From Thalassoglobus neptunius (GTDB taxonomy: Bacteria; Planctomycetota; Planctomycetia; Planctomycetales; Planctomycetaceae), in assembly GCF_007859735.1 (NCBI RefSeq), contig NZ_SIHI01000001.1:1038170-1102169 (forward strand): a DNA stretch of 64,000 nucleotides, written 5' to 3'. This document shows, piece by piece, positions 9,272 to 18,875 of the stretch. Position 1 is the stretch's first letter, and each line of letters opens with the position of its first letter. Under the pieces are notes generated by a model that saw only the letters and a program-made list of their open reading frames with translations, did no database searches and was not told the origin of the DNA. Made by a program: the position numbers and the translations under genes.

Positions 9272-10840
9272 ATGAGCGACTATCCCCGTCGGGCGCTCGT
9301 TTCTGTCAGTGATAAATCCGGCCTTGGCCCATTTGCCAAAGGTTTGGTGGATCTCGGCTTTGAGATTCTATCGACCGGCGGTACGGCTCGCTTTCTCAAA
9401 GAGCAGGGTCTTCAGGTCATTGATGTTTCGGAATACACAGAATTTCCGGAGATCATGGGCGGGCGCGTCAAAACTCTCCATCCGAGAGTGCATGGAGCGA
9501 TTCTCGGACGCCCCGATCTTCCCGACGACGCAGAAGCCATTCGGGAACACGGGATCATCCCATTCGAACTGGTTGTCGTGAATCTGTACCCATTCGAGCA
9601 AACCATCGCCAAACCCGATGTCTCGATTCCGGAAGCCATCGAGCAAATCGACATCGGTGGTCCCAGCATGGTGCGTTCCTCCGCAAAAAATCACGCTTAC
9701 GTGGGGATTGTCACTAATCCAGAACAGTATGAACCCGTCCTGAATGCACTTCAGGAGGGAAGTTTGCCATTGGAGTTGCGGCGACAGCTGGCAGCATCCG
9801 CATTCGAAGCAACAGCTCGATACGACCGGGCGATTTCCGACTATTTCACAACACTCGAAGACGATGCCTCCGAGTTTCCGAAATCGCTCTCGCTGCAATT
9901 TGAGAAGAAGAGTGATCTGCGCTACGGAGAGAATCCGCATCAGTCGGCAGCGGTCTATCTCGAATCGAATCCTCCCGCAGCTTCCATCGCATCTTCTGTG
10001 CAGTTGCACGGCAAAGAATTGTCTTACAACAACTATTTAGATCTCGATGCCGCACTTTCGATTGCACTTGAATTCGAGCAGCCCGCTTCGGTCGTGATTA
10101 AGCACACGAATCCGTGTGGATGCGCCGTTGGAGAAGACCTCGCTTCTGCTTTCGATAAAGCCTACGCAGGTGATCCCGTCAGTGCCTTCGGTTCAATTCT
10201 TGGATTCAATCGCGAGCTCGACCTCGCCACCGCCGAAATGTTGGCAGAGCCGGGAAGATTCATCGAAGCAATCATCGCACCTGGCTATTCTCCCGAAGCA
10301 CTAGAAGTCCTTCGTACGAAGCCGAAGTGGAAAAACAACGTTCGCATTCTGGCATGTGAAGGATTCCGGGAACCATCACCTGTCAGCCACGATTACCGGC
10401 GCCTGACTGGAGGGCTTCTGGTTCAGCAGCGCGATGACCGTCCCGATCCACCGGAAGACGAACGCATTGTGACGGAACGAGCCCCCACGGAACAGGAATT
10501 GGTGGACCTCCGCTTTTCATGGAAAGTCTGCAAGCACGTCAAATCGAATGCCATTGTTTTCGCAAGTCAGGGAATGATTGTGGGAGTCGGAGCCGGGCAA
10601 ATGAGTCGCCTGGATTCATCAATGATCGCTGCCCACAAAGCAGGCGAACGAAGTCAGGGAGCGGTCGTTGCCTCAGACGCATTCTTCCCGTTCCGAGACG
10701 GTGTCGATGAAGCGGCCAAAGCGGGTGTTACGGCAGTCATTCAACCGGGCGGCTCACGCAACGATGAACAGGTCATTGAAGCATGCAACGAACATGGCAT
10801 GGCGATGATCTTCACCGGTCACCGACACTTCAAGCACTAA
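9272..10840 (+). CDS. purH: Bifunctional AICAR formyltransferase / IMP cyclohydrolase PurH
   Basis: PurH performs the last two steps of purine synthesis, formylating AICAR and closing the ring to IMP. The 522-residue protein has the N-terminal MGS-like IMP cyclohydrolase domain (about 1-150; SDKSGL, STGGTA, GGRVKTLHP) and the C-terminal AICARFT domain. The AICARFT catalytic KHTNPCG motif has Lys277 and His278. The RYGENPHQ, GDPVSAFGS and SDAFFPFRDGVD motifs and the C-terminal TGHRHFKH are all present. I take the ATG at 9272, which has GAGGAATC ahead of it; the frame is open back to 9200. It is a single gene with no other pur gene adjacent. Confidence 0.97.
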   Translation: MSDYPRRALVSVSDKSGLGPFAKGLVDLGFEILSTGGTARFLKEQGLQVIDVSEYTEFPEIMGGRVKTLHPRVHGAILGRPDLPDDAEAIREHGIIPFELVVVNLYPFEQTIAKPDVSIPEAIEQIDIGGPSMVRSSAKNHAYVGIVTNPEQYEPVLNALQEGSLPLELRRQLAASAFEATARYDRAISDYFTTLEDDASEFPKSLSLQFEKKSDLRYGENPHQSAAVYLESNPPAASIASSVQLHGKELSYNNYLDLDAALSIALEFEQPASVVIKHTNPCGCAVGEDLASAFDKAYAGDPVSAFGSILGFNRELDLATAEMLAEPGRFIEAIIAPGYSPEALEVLRTKPKWKNNVRILACEGFREPSPVSHDYRRLTGGLLVQQRDDRPDPPEDERIVTERAPTEQELVDLRFSWKVCKHVKSNAIVFASQGMIVGVGAGQMSRLDSSMIAAHKAGERSQGAVVASDAFFPFRDGVDEAAKAGVTAVIQPGGSRNDEQVIEACNEHGMAMIFTGHRHFKH

Positions 10841-10928
10841 TCGTTCTGCGTGACGATTCTGCACTCGCTTCATTCGATGAATGTTGAGTTGACCGTTGAG
10901 GACGCTGCGGGCCAGAAGCGAAGCGGCT

Positions 10929-11144
10929 TCAGTCGAGTCCTTCCGGCGGGAACTCTTCGTTCATCAGCTGACTCTCAATCTGTTCTGGTGAGAGGTCTTC
11001 GACCACCATGTACTCACCGGTCATCCAGCGATTCAGATCGACGTATTTGCATCGCTTGCTGCAAAAGGGAAACAGAGCAGAGTCCCCATCAATCTCAACG
11101 GGAAGGTCATTCTTGCAGATTGGGCAGGTCAGGCGGGAAATCAT
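10929..11144 (-). CDS. yacG: DNA gyrase inhibitor YacG, zinc-binding
   Basis: This 71-residue protein has the YacG four-cysteine zinc site: Cys7, Cys10, Cys28 and Cys32, in the order CPIC, PFCSKRC. It continues with the family phrase DLNRWMTGEY. YacG of E. coli binds gyrase B and blocks DNA binding. The C-terminal tail is acidic (about residues 48-71), as in longer family members. In proteobacteria the gene often sits with coaE; here it is alone, facing purH. No clear ribosome-binding site is visible at 11144. Confidence 0.9.
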   Translation of the reverse strand: MISRLTCPICKNDLPVEIDGDSALFPFCSKRCKYVDLNRWMTGEYMVVEDLSPEQIESQLMNEEFPPEGLD

Positions 11145-11486
11145 TGGCTCAAGTCTTGTGTCGCTGAAAGATTGCCACTCGTGGAGGGCGCTTGATTACA
11201 CCTCCATGTGACGAATTCTTCTTCAATGCGTCAACCGCTTCGTTCTGGATTTCTTTGAATTCTACAGACGAATGGAACCTCCGTTCACATTGAGTTTCGT
11301 CGGCAAACCACTGATACTCTAATGAATCAAGACGACCTCCTTCCAAAGATCATGAGATCGAAGAATTGTGCTGCTCGCAATTTCGATCGACATGCCTTGA
11401 GTTTCCTACCCAACAGTCAGTGATCACTGAAGCGTGGTTTCAGGAATTCGATTGATCGCTGCAATCTTCTTGAATCAGGAGAATCC
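11145..11486. other. Intergenic region between yacG and the amidohydrolase
   Basis: The 342 bases carry no gene I would support. A 65-codon minus-strand frame (11149-11346) has only a TTG start and is treated as chance. Promoters for both divergent genes must lie here. Confidence 0.45.
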
Positions 11487-12485
11487 ATGAGTCGAAACCG
11501 ATCTCTGGAGCCCCAACACTCTCGTCGGGCATTCTTGAAAGAACTGTCGGTCACATCGTGTGCACTCGGACTTGCCAGCTTGAGTTTGAACGCCGCTGAA
11601 GAACCTTCCGGTTCGGATGAGCCTGACAAGCTGGAATCGCTCGTTGATTGCCATCTTCACATCAATCACTTTGATCGCTCGATCGAACAAACCATTCAGC
11701 ACATGGATCAAACCGGCACCGCGAAAGCATTCGTGCTTCCGCTTGAGACCGGTGAAGGTGGCGTTCTACTTCGATCAGAAACCGTCCTGCACGCCTATCA
11801 TCTCTATCCCGAACGAATCATTCCGTTCTGTCAAACCGATATCCGAAGCCCGGATTGTCTGGAGCGATTGAGCGCATACCGACAACTCGGTTGCCGGGGA
11901 ATCGGAGAGCAAAAAGAACATGTTCCACTTAACGACAAACGACTCGAAGCAGTCATTGAGTTTTGTGATGAGCATAACTGGCCCATCACCATTCACTTTC
12001 AGGACGGAGCAGGAGGTTTCAATCAAGGACTTGCGGACCACCTGGAGTACTACTTGAAGAAGTATCAGACCGTTCGAATTATCGGTCATGCCCAAACCTG
12101 GTGGGCGAACATTAGCGAGGATGTTCCTGATTCTGACAAGACTCTTTATCCGAAAGGGCCAGTTGTTCCCGGGGGATTACTCGATCGGTTGCTGGGCGAG
12201 TATCCCAATCTGTATGGAGATATGTCAGCTGGCAGCGGATTTAATGCTTTAAGTCGCGATGAAGAATTTACAGCCGGGTTTATTGAAAGAAACTCAAAGC
12301 AACTCCTCTTTGGAAGTGATTGTCCCTGTCTGGATGGGGAGGGACAGGGGTTTCAAGGGACATGTTACAGCATGCAGTTGCAGAACTTCTTAGCAGGTCT
12401 CGTTTCGGATAAGAGTGTTTTAAACGATCTCTTTTCGCGGAATGCTTTGCGAGCGCTCGAAGGCCACACATCAAGCGATGAGTAA
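11487..12485 (+). CDS. Tat-exported amidohydrolase-family protein
   Basis: The 332-residue protein opens with a twin-arginine signal (SRRAFLKE at residues 12-19 followed by a hydrophobic run). The mature part is a TIM-barrel amidohydrolase of the Amidohydro_2 (PF04909) type. Metal-site candidates appear in order as DCHLH after strand 1, the His in ITIHFQDG, the His in IIGHAQTWW, and the Asp in LLFGSDCPC. The substrate is unknown. The next gene begins 9 bases after the stop behind its own ribosome-binding site, so both are probably cotranscribed and both exported. Export of a folded, metal-loaded enzyme fits the Tat signal. Confidence 0.82.
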   Translation: MSRNRSLEPQHSRRAFLKELSVTSCALGLASLSLNAAEEPSGSDEPDKLESLVDCHLHINHFDRSIEQTIQHMDQTGTAKAFVLPLETGEGGVLLRSETVLHAYHLYPERIIPFCQTDIRSPDCLERLSAYRQLGCRGIGEQKEHVPLNDKRLEAVIEFCDEHNWPITIHFQDGAGGFNQGLADHLEYYLKKYQTVRIIGHAQTWWANISEDVPDSDKTLYPKGPVVPGGLLDRLLGEYPNLYGDMSAGSGFNALSRDEEFTAGFIERNSKQLLFGSDCPCLDGEGQGFQGTCYSMQLQNFLAGLVSDKSVLNDLFSRNALRALEGHTSSDE

Positions 12486-12494
12486 GGAAGATTG

Positions 12495-15400
12495 ATGAAG
12501 TTGTTTGTTTGGCAGTTGTTTGTTTGGCAGTTGTTTGTTTGGCAGTTGTTTGTTTGGCAGTTGTTTGCGTGTTGCGTTTTGCTCAATTGCACTTATGCAC
12601 AGGAACTTGCAAATGCTCAAGGAAAGGGAGGGCTTCGCAATCCTCTTACTATTGTGGCTGGGGAAAATGGCAGGACTGTGAAGTCGCTGGAGGAGTGGGA
12701 GGAAAAGCGACAGGAAATTCTGAGCAATATGCAGGAAGTGATGGGAGAACTCCCTGATCGGACAGACCTGCAAGACCTTGAGATTCGCTACGAAGATGCT
12801 GTGGAAGGAGATGGATTCCGCCGCCAAACCGTTCAGTTGAAAGTCGAACCGAACGATTTTCTCAAGGCCGATCTCTATCTTCCCACTTCCGCCCTGAATG
12901 ACGATTCCGGACAGGCGGGAGAGGACACGCTCGGGAAGTTTCCGGCCGTGCTTGCTCTTCATCCAACTGGACCGCTCGGGAAGAGAATTGTCGCTGGCGA
13001 GGGTCCGCGTCCCAATCGGCAATACGCCGTCGAACTCGCTCGGCGAGGTTATATTGTTCTCGCACCAGACTATCCTTCGTTCGGCGATTATCAATACGAA
13101 TTTAATTCAGGCGATTATCTGTCTGGGACAATGAAGGGGATTTATAATCATCTACGATGTGTTGATTTTTTAGTCGATCATGTTCCGCAGGTTGATAAGG
13201 ACCGGATTGGAGTTTTAGGACACTCGTTGGGTGGTCACAACGCAATCTTTGCAGCTGCTTTCGATGATCGGATTCAGGCTGTTGTCACAAGCTGCGGCTG
13301 GACTCCGTTTCCATTCTATAAAGGCGGAGATTTAACAGGATGGACGAGCGATCGCTATATGCCGCTGATTCAGTCGAAGTATCACGGTGACTCGAATGAG
13401 GTCCCGTTTGATCTTCATGAGGTAATCGCCGCTCTTGCACCCCGGCCATTCTTTTCAAGCAGCCCTTTGGAGGATGACAACTTTTCCGTGGAGGGTGTGA
13501 AAGCATCCGTTCCGTTGATTCTGGGTGTGTATTCCATGTTTGACGCGACAGGCAATGTCGTCGTCCGGTATCCCGAATGCGATCATGATTTCCCGACAGA
13601 GATTCGGCAGGAAGCTTACGCCTTTCTGGATCAGGCATTGAGTCATACTCCAGTTCGCGGGATTGACTATTCGGCGGAACTGCCGCGGATTCCTGGGAAG
13701 GAGCCCGAAGAAGCATTGCGTAGTTTGGAAGTTGTCGACGGGTTTCGGATTGAACAGGTGGCAGCGGAGCCACTGGTGACGGATCCGGTCGCGATGTCTT
13801 TTGACGAAGACGGCCGACTCTTCGTTGTCGAAATGCGAGACTACTCGGAGCAGGAGCATGAACAACTCGGGCGAGTGGTCGTGCTTACTGACAGTGACGA
13901 GGATGGCGTGTTCGATGAGAGTTCCGTCTTTGCCGAAGATCTCTCTTGGCCGACGGCGATTATCTGTTCGCAAGGGGGAGTTTTCGTCGGAGCAGCCCCG
14001 GAGATTCTTTTCTTAAGGGACAATAACGACGACGGCCAAGCGGATGAACGGCGAGTCGTCTTCACGGGATTCGGAAGATCGAATGTGCAAGGGCTTGTGA
14101 ATTCCTTTCGATGGGGCCTCGACAATCGCATTCATGGGGCGACAAGTTCGTCAGGCGGAATCGTGAGGCGAGCGGATGCCGCTGAAGACACCGGAATTCA
14201 GCTTCGTGGGAGAGACTTTTCCTTCGACCCGATCAAGCTTGATCTCAAGGCGGAGAGTGGAGGGGCTCAGCATGGAATGAGCTTTGACAATTATGGTCGG
14301 AAGTACGTCTGCTCGAACAGTGATCATGCACAGATGGTGATGTATCAGGATCGAGATATCTCACGGAATCCGGCATACACAATGGCGGGGCCGCGCGTTC
14401 GAGTCGCGGATGATGGAGGGCAGGCACCTGTGTTTCGAATCAGTCCTGTCGAACCGTGGCGCATTGTTCGAACACGATTGCGCGTCTCAGGACAGGTTTC
14501 AGGACCTGTCGAAGGAGGAGGCCGTCCGGCGGGTTACTTCACCGGAGCGACAGGGATTACCGTTTACCGAGGTGATGCGTGGGGAGAAAAGGAACTCGGG
14601 ACTCTCATCATCGGGGATGTGGGAAGCAACATCGTTCATCGAAAAAAAGTGATTGCGAATGGCCTTTCGATCTCTGCTCGCAGGATTGATCAGGAGCGGG
14701 AATTCGTGCGGTCGACGGATGTCTGGTTCCGGCCTGTTCAGTTTGCGAATTCCCCGGATGGCAACCTTTACGTGTTAGATATGTATCGCGAAACGATCGA
14801 ACATCCGAAGAGTCTTCCTCCGGAGATTAAACAGCATCTCGATTTGACGAGTGGCCGTGACCATGGTCGGCTCTATCGAATCTGTTCGGTTAATGAGGCT
14901 GCTTCGGGGGCAGAAAGATCAGAGCGGGTGTTTCGACTTGGAGATCTTTCCTCGGCTGAGCTGGTTTCGTACCTGGGGCATTCGAATGCATGGCATCGTG
15001 AAACGGCCAGCAGGCTGCTGAGCGAGAGAAACGACGCCGAAGTCGTTGGATTACTCGAAGAGAAAGCTCGCACTGGTGAAAACGCGTTGGGGCGAATTCA
15101 TGCGATGTCGTTGCTTGAGAGTCAGGGAAAGCTTTCTCCCGAAGTGATTTCTCATCTCCTCGAAGATGCTGACGCAAGAGTTCGCGAAGCTACGCTTCGC
15201 AGGACTCGATGGAATCCGAACATTCGTCAGCTTGGTGGTCAGCTTGCGATGATGACTGACGACGAAGACGCCTGGGTTCGCTATGAACTCGCCTACACTG
15301 CTGGGCAACTTAGTCAGAGAGACAAGATTGCGATTTTGCATCAGCTCTGTCTTCGAGATGGCGACGACTCGTGGATGCGTCTCGCGATGGCCAGTTCAAT

Positions 15401-16553
15401 CAATCGCGGCGCGACAGAACTGTTCTCAACGTTGATTGAAGACAAAGAATTTCTCGCACGTTCGCATGCGCCGGATTGTCTCGGAATGGTGATGGAGATT
15501 GTGAGTCGAACGGAGTCTCGCGAGGCGATCGAAGCTTGTGTCGAGCAGTTTGTTGAGAATGTCAACGATGCTGGAACGGTTCAGGAAAAGGTGCTCGAAG
15601 TTGTCTTGAACTCCAATCCATCGCTTCGAGATCGTACGTCAGGTGGAGCCGTTGACCGGTTGGCATCTCGTGTGATTTCTCGGTCGCGAGAGGTCGCGTT
15701 CGATGCGAATGCAACACTTGAGGACCGTGTTCGAGCCATCAACAATTTGCAGCTGAGTCACGATCCCGCAGACGCGTCACGATTGCTTGGGGAGTTGAAT
15801 TCCTCGGTGCCGAATCGGATGAAAGTCGCGATTCTTGACGCGAGTTCCATTATTGATTTTCGGCAGACTGCGAAGGCGATTGTTGCTCACTGGGTGTCGT
15901 GGAGCCCCGGGTTTCGTCAGCAGGCTGAAGAAGTTCTTTTTCGTGACGCCCGCGGTGCTGAGATTCTCTTTGACGCGATCGATGCTGGCGACGTTTCACC
16001 CGCAACGCTCAGTAGAGTTCGATTGGAGTCTGTGGTGCGGTCCGGGCAACCGGAAGTCGCTGACCGTGCGAAGGCGATTCTTCAACGAAGTCCTTCGTCA
16101 AGTCGAGCGCAGGTGATCGCGGACTATTCCGAAGCCCTCGATGCGGGAGGCAATCCGGCTCTCGGGCAAGGCGTGTTTGTGAAGCACTGTGCGGCTTGTC
16201 ATCGTCTCGGCGGAGTTGGAGTCGAAGTGGGGCCGCATCTCGGAGCGATGAAGAATCGAGGGGCTCAGGCAATCTTGTTCAACGTTCTTGATCCGAATCG
16301 CGAGGTGAATCCGCAGTTCGTGAATTACCTCGCGATTACTGAGCAGGGGCGAACACATACAGGGTTGATCGCGGATGAGTCTGCGACGAGCCTGACCTTG
16401 CGACGAGCCGAAGGGATTGAAGATCGGATCGCGGTCGATGAAATTGATGAACTGACCAGCACGGGGACGTCGCTCATGCCGGAGGGGCTCGAAAAGGTGA
16501 TCTCGGTTCCGGAAATGAAAGACCTGATTTCCTACTTGCTCTCGGTTCAGTAG
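12495..16553 (+). CDS. Alpha/beta hydrolase - PVC-type dehydrogenase - HEAT - heme-domain fusion protein
   Basis: This 1352-residue exported protein joins four units. Residues about 1-35 are a signal peptide built on a fourfold LFVWQ repeat. Residues about 45-400 are an alpha/beta hydrolase of dienelactone-hydrolase style with nucleophile motif GHSLGG (Ser244). From about residue 413 comes the PVC-type membrane-bound dehydrogenase domain, a beta propeller (FRIEQVAAEPLV, DEDGRLFVVEM). HEAT-like repeats cover about 820-1010. The C-terminal Planctomycete/Verrucomicrobium heme domain (TIGR02603-like) has CAACH at 1232-1236. The dehydrogenase-HEAT-heme order is well known in planctomycetes, where it is linked by inference to sugar or carbohydrate oxidation; the N-terminal hydrolase fusion is less usual. 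AAGGAAG precedes the ATG at 12495. Confidence 0.85.
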   Translation: MKLFVWQLFVWQLFVWQLFVWQLFACCVLLNCTYAQELANAQGKGGLRNPLTIVAGENGRTVKSLEEWEEKRQEILSNMQEVMGELPDRTDLQDLEIRYEDAVEGDGFRRQTVQLKVEPNDFLKADLYLPTSALNDDSGQAGEDTLGKFPAVLALHPTGPLGKRIVAGEGPRPNRQYAVELARRGYIVLAPDYPSFGDYQYEFNSGDYLSGTMKGIYNHLRCVDFLVDHVPQVDKDRIGVLGHSLGGHNAIFAAAFDDRIQAVVTSCGWTPFPFYKGGDLTGWTSDRYMPLIQSKYHGDSNEVPFDLHEVIAALAPRPFFSSSPLEDDNFSVEGVKASVPLILGVYSMFDATGNVVVRYPECDHDFPTEIRQEAYAFLDQALSHTPVRGIDYSAELPRIPGKEPEEALRSLEVVDGFRIEQVAAEPLVTDPVAMSFDEDGRLFVVEMRDYSEQEHEQLGRVVVLTDSDEDGVFDESSVFAEDLSWPTAIICSQGGVFVGAAPEILFLRDNNDDGQADERRVVFTGFGRSNVQGLVNSFRWGLDNRIHGATSSSGGIVRRADAAEDTGIQLRGRDFSFDPIKLDLKAESGGAQHGMSFDNYGRKYVCSNSDHAQMVMYQDRDISRNPAYTMAGPRVRVADDGGQAPVFRISPVEPWRIVRTRLRVSGQVSGPVEGGGRPAGYFTGATGITVYRGDAWGEKELGTLIIGDVGSNIVHRKKVIANGLSISARRIDQEREFVRSTDVWFRPVQFANSPDGNLYVLDMYRETIEHPKSLPPEIKQHLDLTSGRDHGRLYRICSVNEAASGAERSERVFRLGDLSSAELVSYLGHSNAWHRETASRLLSERNDAEVVGLLEEKARTGENALGRIHAMSLLESQGKLSPEVISHLLEDADARVREATLRRTRWNPNIRQLGGQLAMMTDDEDAWVRYELAYTAGQLSQRDKIAILHQLCLRDGDDSWMRLAMASSINRGATELFSTLIEDKEFLARSHAPDCLGMVMEIVSRTESREAIEACVEQFVENVNDAGTVQEKVLEVVLNSNPSLRDRTSGGAVDRLASRVISRSREVAFDANATLEDRVRAINNLQLSHDPADASRLLGELNSSVPNRMKVAILDASSIIDFRQTAKAIVAHWVSWSPGFRQQAEEVLFRDARGAEILFDAIDAGDVSPATLSRVRLESVVRSGQPEVADRAKAILQRSPSSSRAQVIADYSEALDAGGNPALGQGVFVKHCAACHRLGGVGVEVGPHLGAMKNRGAQAILFNVLDPNREVNPQFVNYLAITEQGRTHTGLIADESATSLTLRRAEGIEDRIAVDEIDELTSTGTSLMPEGLEKVISVPEMKDLISYLLSVQ
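12501..12567 (+). repeat. 15-bp tandem repeat in a signal-peptide coding region
   Basis: Four perfect copies of TTGTTTGTTTGGCAG lie at 12501-12515, 12516-12530, 12531-12545 and 12546-12560, followed by the first seven bases of a fifth. The unit encodes LFVWQ in frame, so unit gain or loss would change signal-peptide length without a frameshift. Confidence 0.97.
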
Positions 16554-16660
16554 CTTGCGTCGCGATTAGTATCTGGAGTTGCGTTCAGTAGCGAGTGTCG
16601 AGAGGCTCGTGAGTTGTGCTTCGCGGCGACTGGCAATCGCTACGGAATGCTGGACAAACG

Positions 16661-16702
16661 AAAACGACCCCGAAGGCTGAGTTGTGCCTTCGGGGTCGTT
16701 TT
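16661..16702. terminator. Bidirectional intrinsic terminator between the fusion gene and rpsB
   Basis: A 17-bp perfect stem (AAAACGACCCCGAAGGC with its complement) closes an eight-base loop. T-rich sequence follows on both strands. It lies between converging genes and can serve both, most clearly rpsB, where the stop is 55 bases upstream. Confidence 0.9.
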
Positions 16703-16756
16703 GGATTCATCTGCAGGAGTCGTTCACTCAGAGAGTGAAGCACTCAACTGCTGTGA

Positions 16757-17503
16757 TCAGCCTTGGATCGACGGAACCGCTTTTGGCTCATCGCCAGGTG
16801 CTGGGTCCTGCTTTTGAGGCTGTGATCCACGTGCCTGTTTGATCGAGTTTCCGAGGTAGCTCAGAATGATTCGGATCGATCGGATGCTGTCATCGTTTCC
16901 GGGAATCGGAAGGTCGACAGTATCAGGATCAGAATCGGTATCGATCAGGGCGACCGTCTTGATTCCGAGGATTTTGCACTCGTGAATGCAGTTGTGTTCT
17001 TTTGAAGGATCAACGATCACGACTGCTTCCGGGAGACGGTTCATGTCTCGGATGCCGCCGAGGTTGCGTTGAATCTTGTCGAGTTCCCGGCGAAGTCGCG
17101 ATTGCTGCTTCTTCGAGTAGGTCGACAGTTCGCCGCTCTTGTCGAGAGCTTCGAGTTCTTCAAGTCGCTTCAGGCGGCTGCGGACAGTACGGAAGTTGGT
17201 GAGAGTTCCACCCAACCAGCGTTCTGTGCAGTATGGCATTCCGCAGTCTTCAGCAACTTTGCTGACGATGTCGACGGCCTGTCGTTTTGTTCCAACAAAC
17301 AGGATCAGACTGCCTTGAGCAGCGACCTTGTACAAATATTTCTGCGCCCGAACGAGTCCGCGAATCGTCTCTTTGAGATCGATAATGTGGATGTTGTTTC
17401 GCTTCCCATAGATGTATGGGCGCATTTTTGGGTTCCACTTGCTCGTCTTGTGACCGAAGTGAACACCAGCTTCCAAAATTTCTTTTACAACAATTTCCGC
17501 CAC
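16757..17503 (-). CDS. rpsB: 30S ribosomal protein S2
   Basis: S2 is a late-binding protein of the small ribosomal subunit. The 248-residue product has the family signatures [45 protein letters not shown] and [21 protein letters not shown]. The start is a GTG at 17503 with GGAG eight bases upstream, a plain case of a non-ATG start in a ribosomal protein. The C-terminal 30 residues are polar and variable. In most bacteria tsf follows rpsB; here the downstream neighbour is convergent and a strong terminator follows at once, so rpsB is transcribed alone. Confidence 0.97.
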   Translation of the reverse strand: MAEIVVKEILEAGVHFGHKTSKWNPKMRPYIYGKRNNIHIIDLKETIRGLVRAQKYLYKVAAQGSLILFVGTKRQAVDIVSKVAEDCGMPYCTERWLGGTLTNFRTVRSRLKRLEELEALDKSGELSTYSKKQQSRLRRELDKIQRNLGGIRDMNRLPEAVVIVDPSKEHNCIHECKILGIKTVALIDTDSDPDTVDLPIPGNDDSIRSIRIILSYLGNSIKQARGSQPQKQDPAPGDEPKAVPSIQG

Positions 17504-17554
17504 GTGAAAATTCTCCAGTGATTGAGGCGTACTGCGACCGCAGAGGAATCGCGC

Positions 17555-17583
17555 ATCCTAACCTCTTCTTCAAATGAAGTCAA
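17555..17583 (-). promoter_or_regulatory. Probable sigma-70 promoter of rpsB
   Basis: Read on the minus strand, TTGACT (17583-17578) and TAGGAT (17560-17555) are separated by 17 bases. The predicted start lies about 45 bases before the rpsB GTG. The -35 box overlaps the last codons of the upstream moeA gene. No transcript data support it. Confidence 0.5.
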
Positions 17584-18875
17584 ACAATGTCAGGTTGTGG
17601 ATTTGAAACTCTTTGCGGACTGCGTCGGTCGTCGTAAATGTAGATTGGGACGCGAGTTCCGGACGAGAAGCCTTCAGACTCTTCCGGGATGATAAAAAAT
17701 CCGTCCGCGCGGGTTGTGGAAGAAAGGATGGACGCACCACTGATTGCCAGAGGGTGAATTTGGTTTCCTCGCAGTTGGGCCCGGCAGTAGTCCGTGCGGC
17801 CAAGAGGCGATGAAACCTTTTTGGCCAGCTCCCCGATTGTTGCTGGGAACGGCCAGTCTCGGGTGTCGTTGCACAGCTTGCGAAGGAACCGACCTGCGAA
17901 AAAGTCGTAAGCACACATGCAGGAAACCGGGTTTCCCGGGAGCAGGAAGATGACGGTTGACTCAATTCTTCCCATGCCAGTCGGGCTGGACGGCCGCATG
18001 CGAATCCCGTGGATCGGCAATTCTCCGAGGTCTGCAACGAGCTGGGGAGCATAGTCTTCCGCCCCCACGCTTGAGCCCCCGCTGATCAGGATGATGTCTG
18101 CACCGGATTGCTCGAGGGCTGCTCGAATCGATTGAGGATCGTCCGCGACGAATTGAATCGACTCAATCTGCCCTCCATCGCGAGTGACAGCTCCTCGAAG
18201 CAGGAATGAGTTCGCTTCATAGATCTGATGGTCCGGAAGATCGGTCCCCGGCTGAACGAGTTCGTTTCCGGTGACGATAATTCGAACGCGTGGCGGAAGC
18301 AGAACGGAGACTTCCGGGGCACCAATCGATGCCAGGACCGCAACGTCTTGCGGTCGGAGGAATTGTCCCTGTTGGATGACTGCGTCACCAACTTTGAGGT
18401 CTTCACCAATTCGCCCAATGTTTTTCATCGGGCCGACTGTCGTTGTGACGCGAATTCGGTCGGAGGAGACGTCGACATATTCAATGGGGACAACCGCATC
18501 TGCCCCTTCGGGGATTGGGGCACCCGTCATAATTTGTACGCACTCGCCTGACTTGAGTGAGATCGTGCATGGGGTCCCGGGGTAAGAGTGGCCAACAATT
18601 CGCATTGTCGTCGGCTGAAAATTGGTGGCTCCAGTTGTGTCGTCAGCGATGACAGCGAATCCGTCCATGGCAGAACGGTCGAATGGGGGAACGTTGATTG
18701 GCGAAGTAATTGTTGTCGCTGCCCAGCGTCCGTAGGCGGATGACAGTGGCACTGTTTCGGAGACTTGTGGGAACGAAGAGCTTTGCGAGTCGATCCATTC
18801 CCACGCTTCAGCGACCGAGTTTCTGTCTCGAAATCCCGACATTCTGACGTCACGAAAAGAGGGTGGCTGCTGCAT
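17580..18875 (-). CDS. moeA: Molybdopterin molybdenumtransferase MoeA (copy 1)
   Basis: MoeA inserts molybdate into adenylated molybdopterin. The 431-residue protein has all domains in order: PPFDRSAMDGFAV in the substrate region, ITSP-type domain entry, and EIMTGAPIPEGADAVV-like text (CVQIMTGAPIPEGADAVV). These are followed by the MoCF-fold motifs IIVTGNEL and ISGGSSVGAEDY, LPGNPVSC, and domain IV. I take the ATG at 18875 (MQQPPSF); the frame extends to 19016 but runs into the promoter space of the divergent gene, and 18842 is another option. A second MoeA homologue with an extra domain lies at 28360-30369, so the genome has at least two. No other moa/mob gene is adjacent. Confidence 0.93.
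   Translation of the reverse strand: MQQPPSFRDVRMSGFRDRNSVAEAWEWIDSQSSSFPQVSETVPLSSAYGRWAATTITSPINVPPFDRSAMDGFAVIADDTTGATNFQPTTMRIVGHSYPGTPCTISLKSGECVQIMTGAPIPEGADAVVPIEYVDVSSDRIRVTTTVGPMKNIGRIGEDLKVGDAVIQQGQFLRPQDVAVLASIGAPEVSVLLPPRVRIIVTGNELVQPGTDLPDHQIYEANSFLLRGAVTRDGGQIESIQFVADDPQSIRAALEQSGADIILISGGSSVGAEDYAPQLVADLGELPIHGIRMRPSSPTGMGRIESTVIFLLPGNPVSCMCAYDFFAGRFLRKLCNDTRDWPFPATIGELAKKVSSPLGRTDYCRAQLRGNQIHPLAISGASILSSTTRADGFFIIPEESEGFSSGTRVPIYIYDDRRSPQRVSNPQPDIV

Noticed and set aside
11149-11346. A 65-codon minus-strand frame upstream of yacG.
   Set aside because: It has only a TTG start, with GGAGG inside the frame rather than ahead of it, and no family resemblance.
12501-12567. Looks at first like a short CRISPR-type or minisatellite array.
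   Set aside because: The units are contiguous without spacers and in frame within a signal peptide, so it is a coding tandem repeat.
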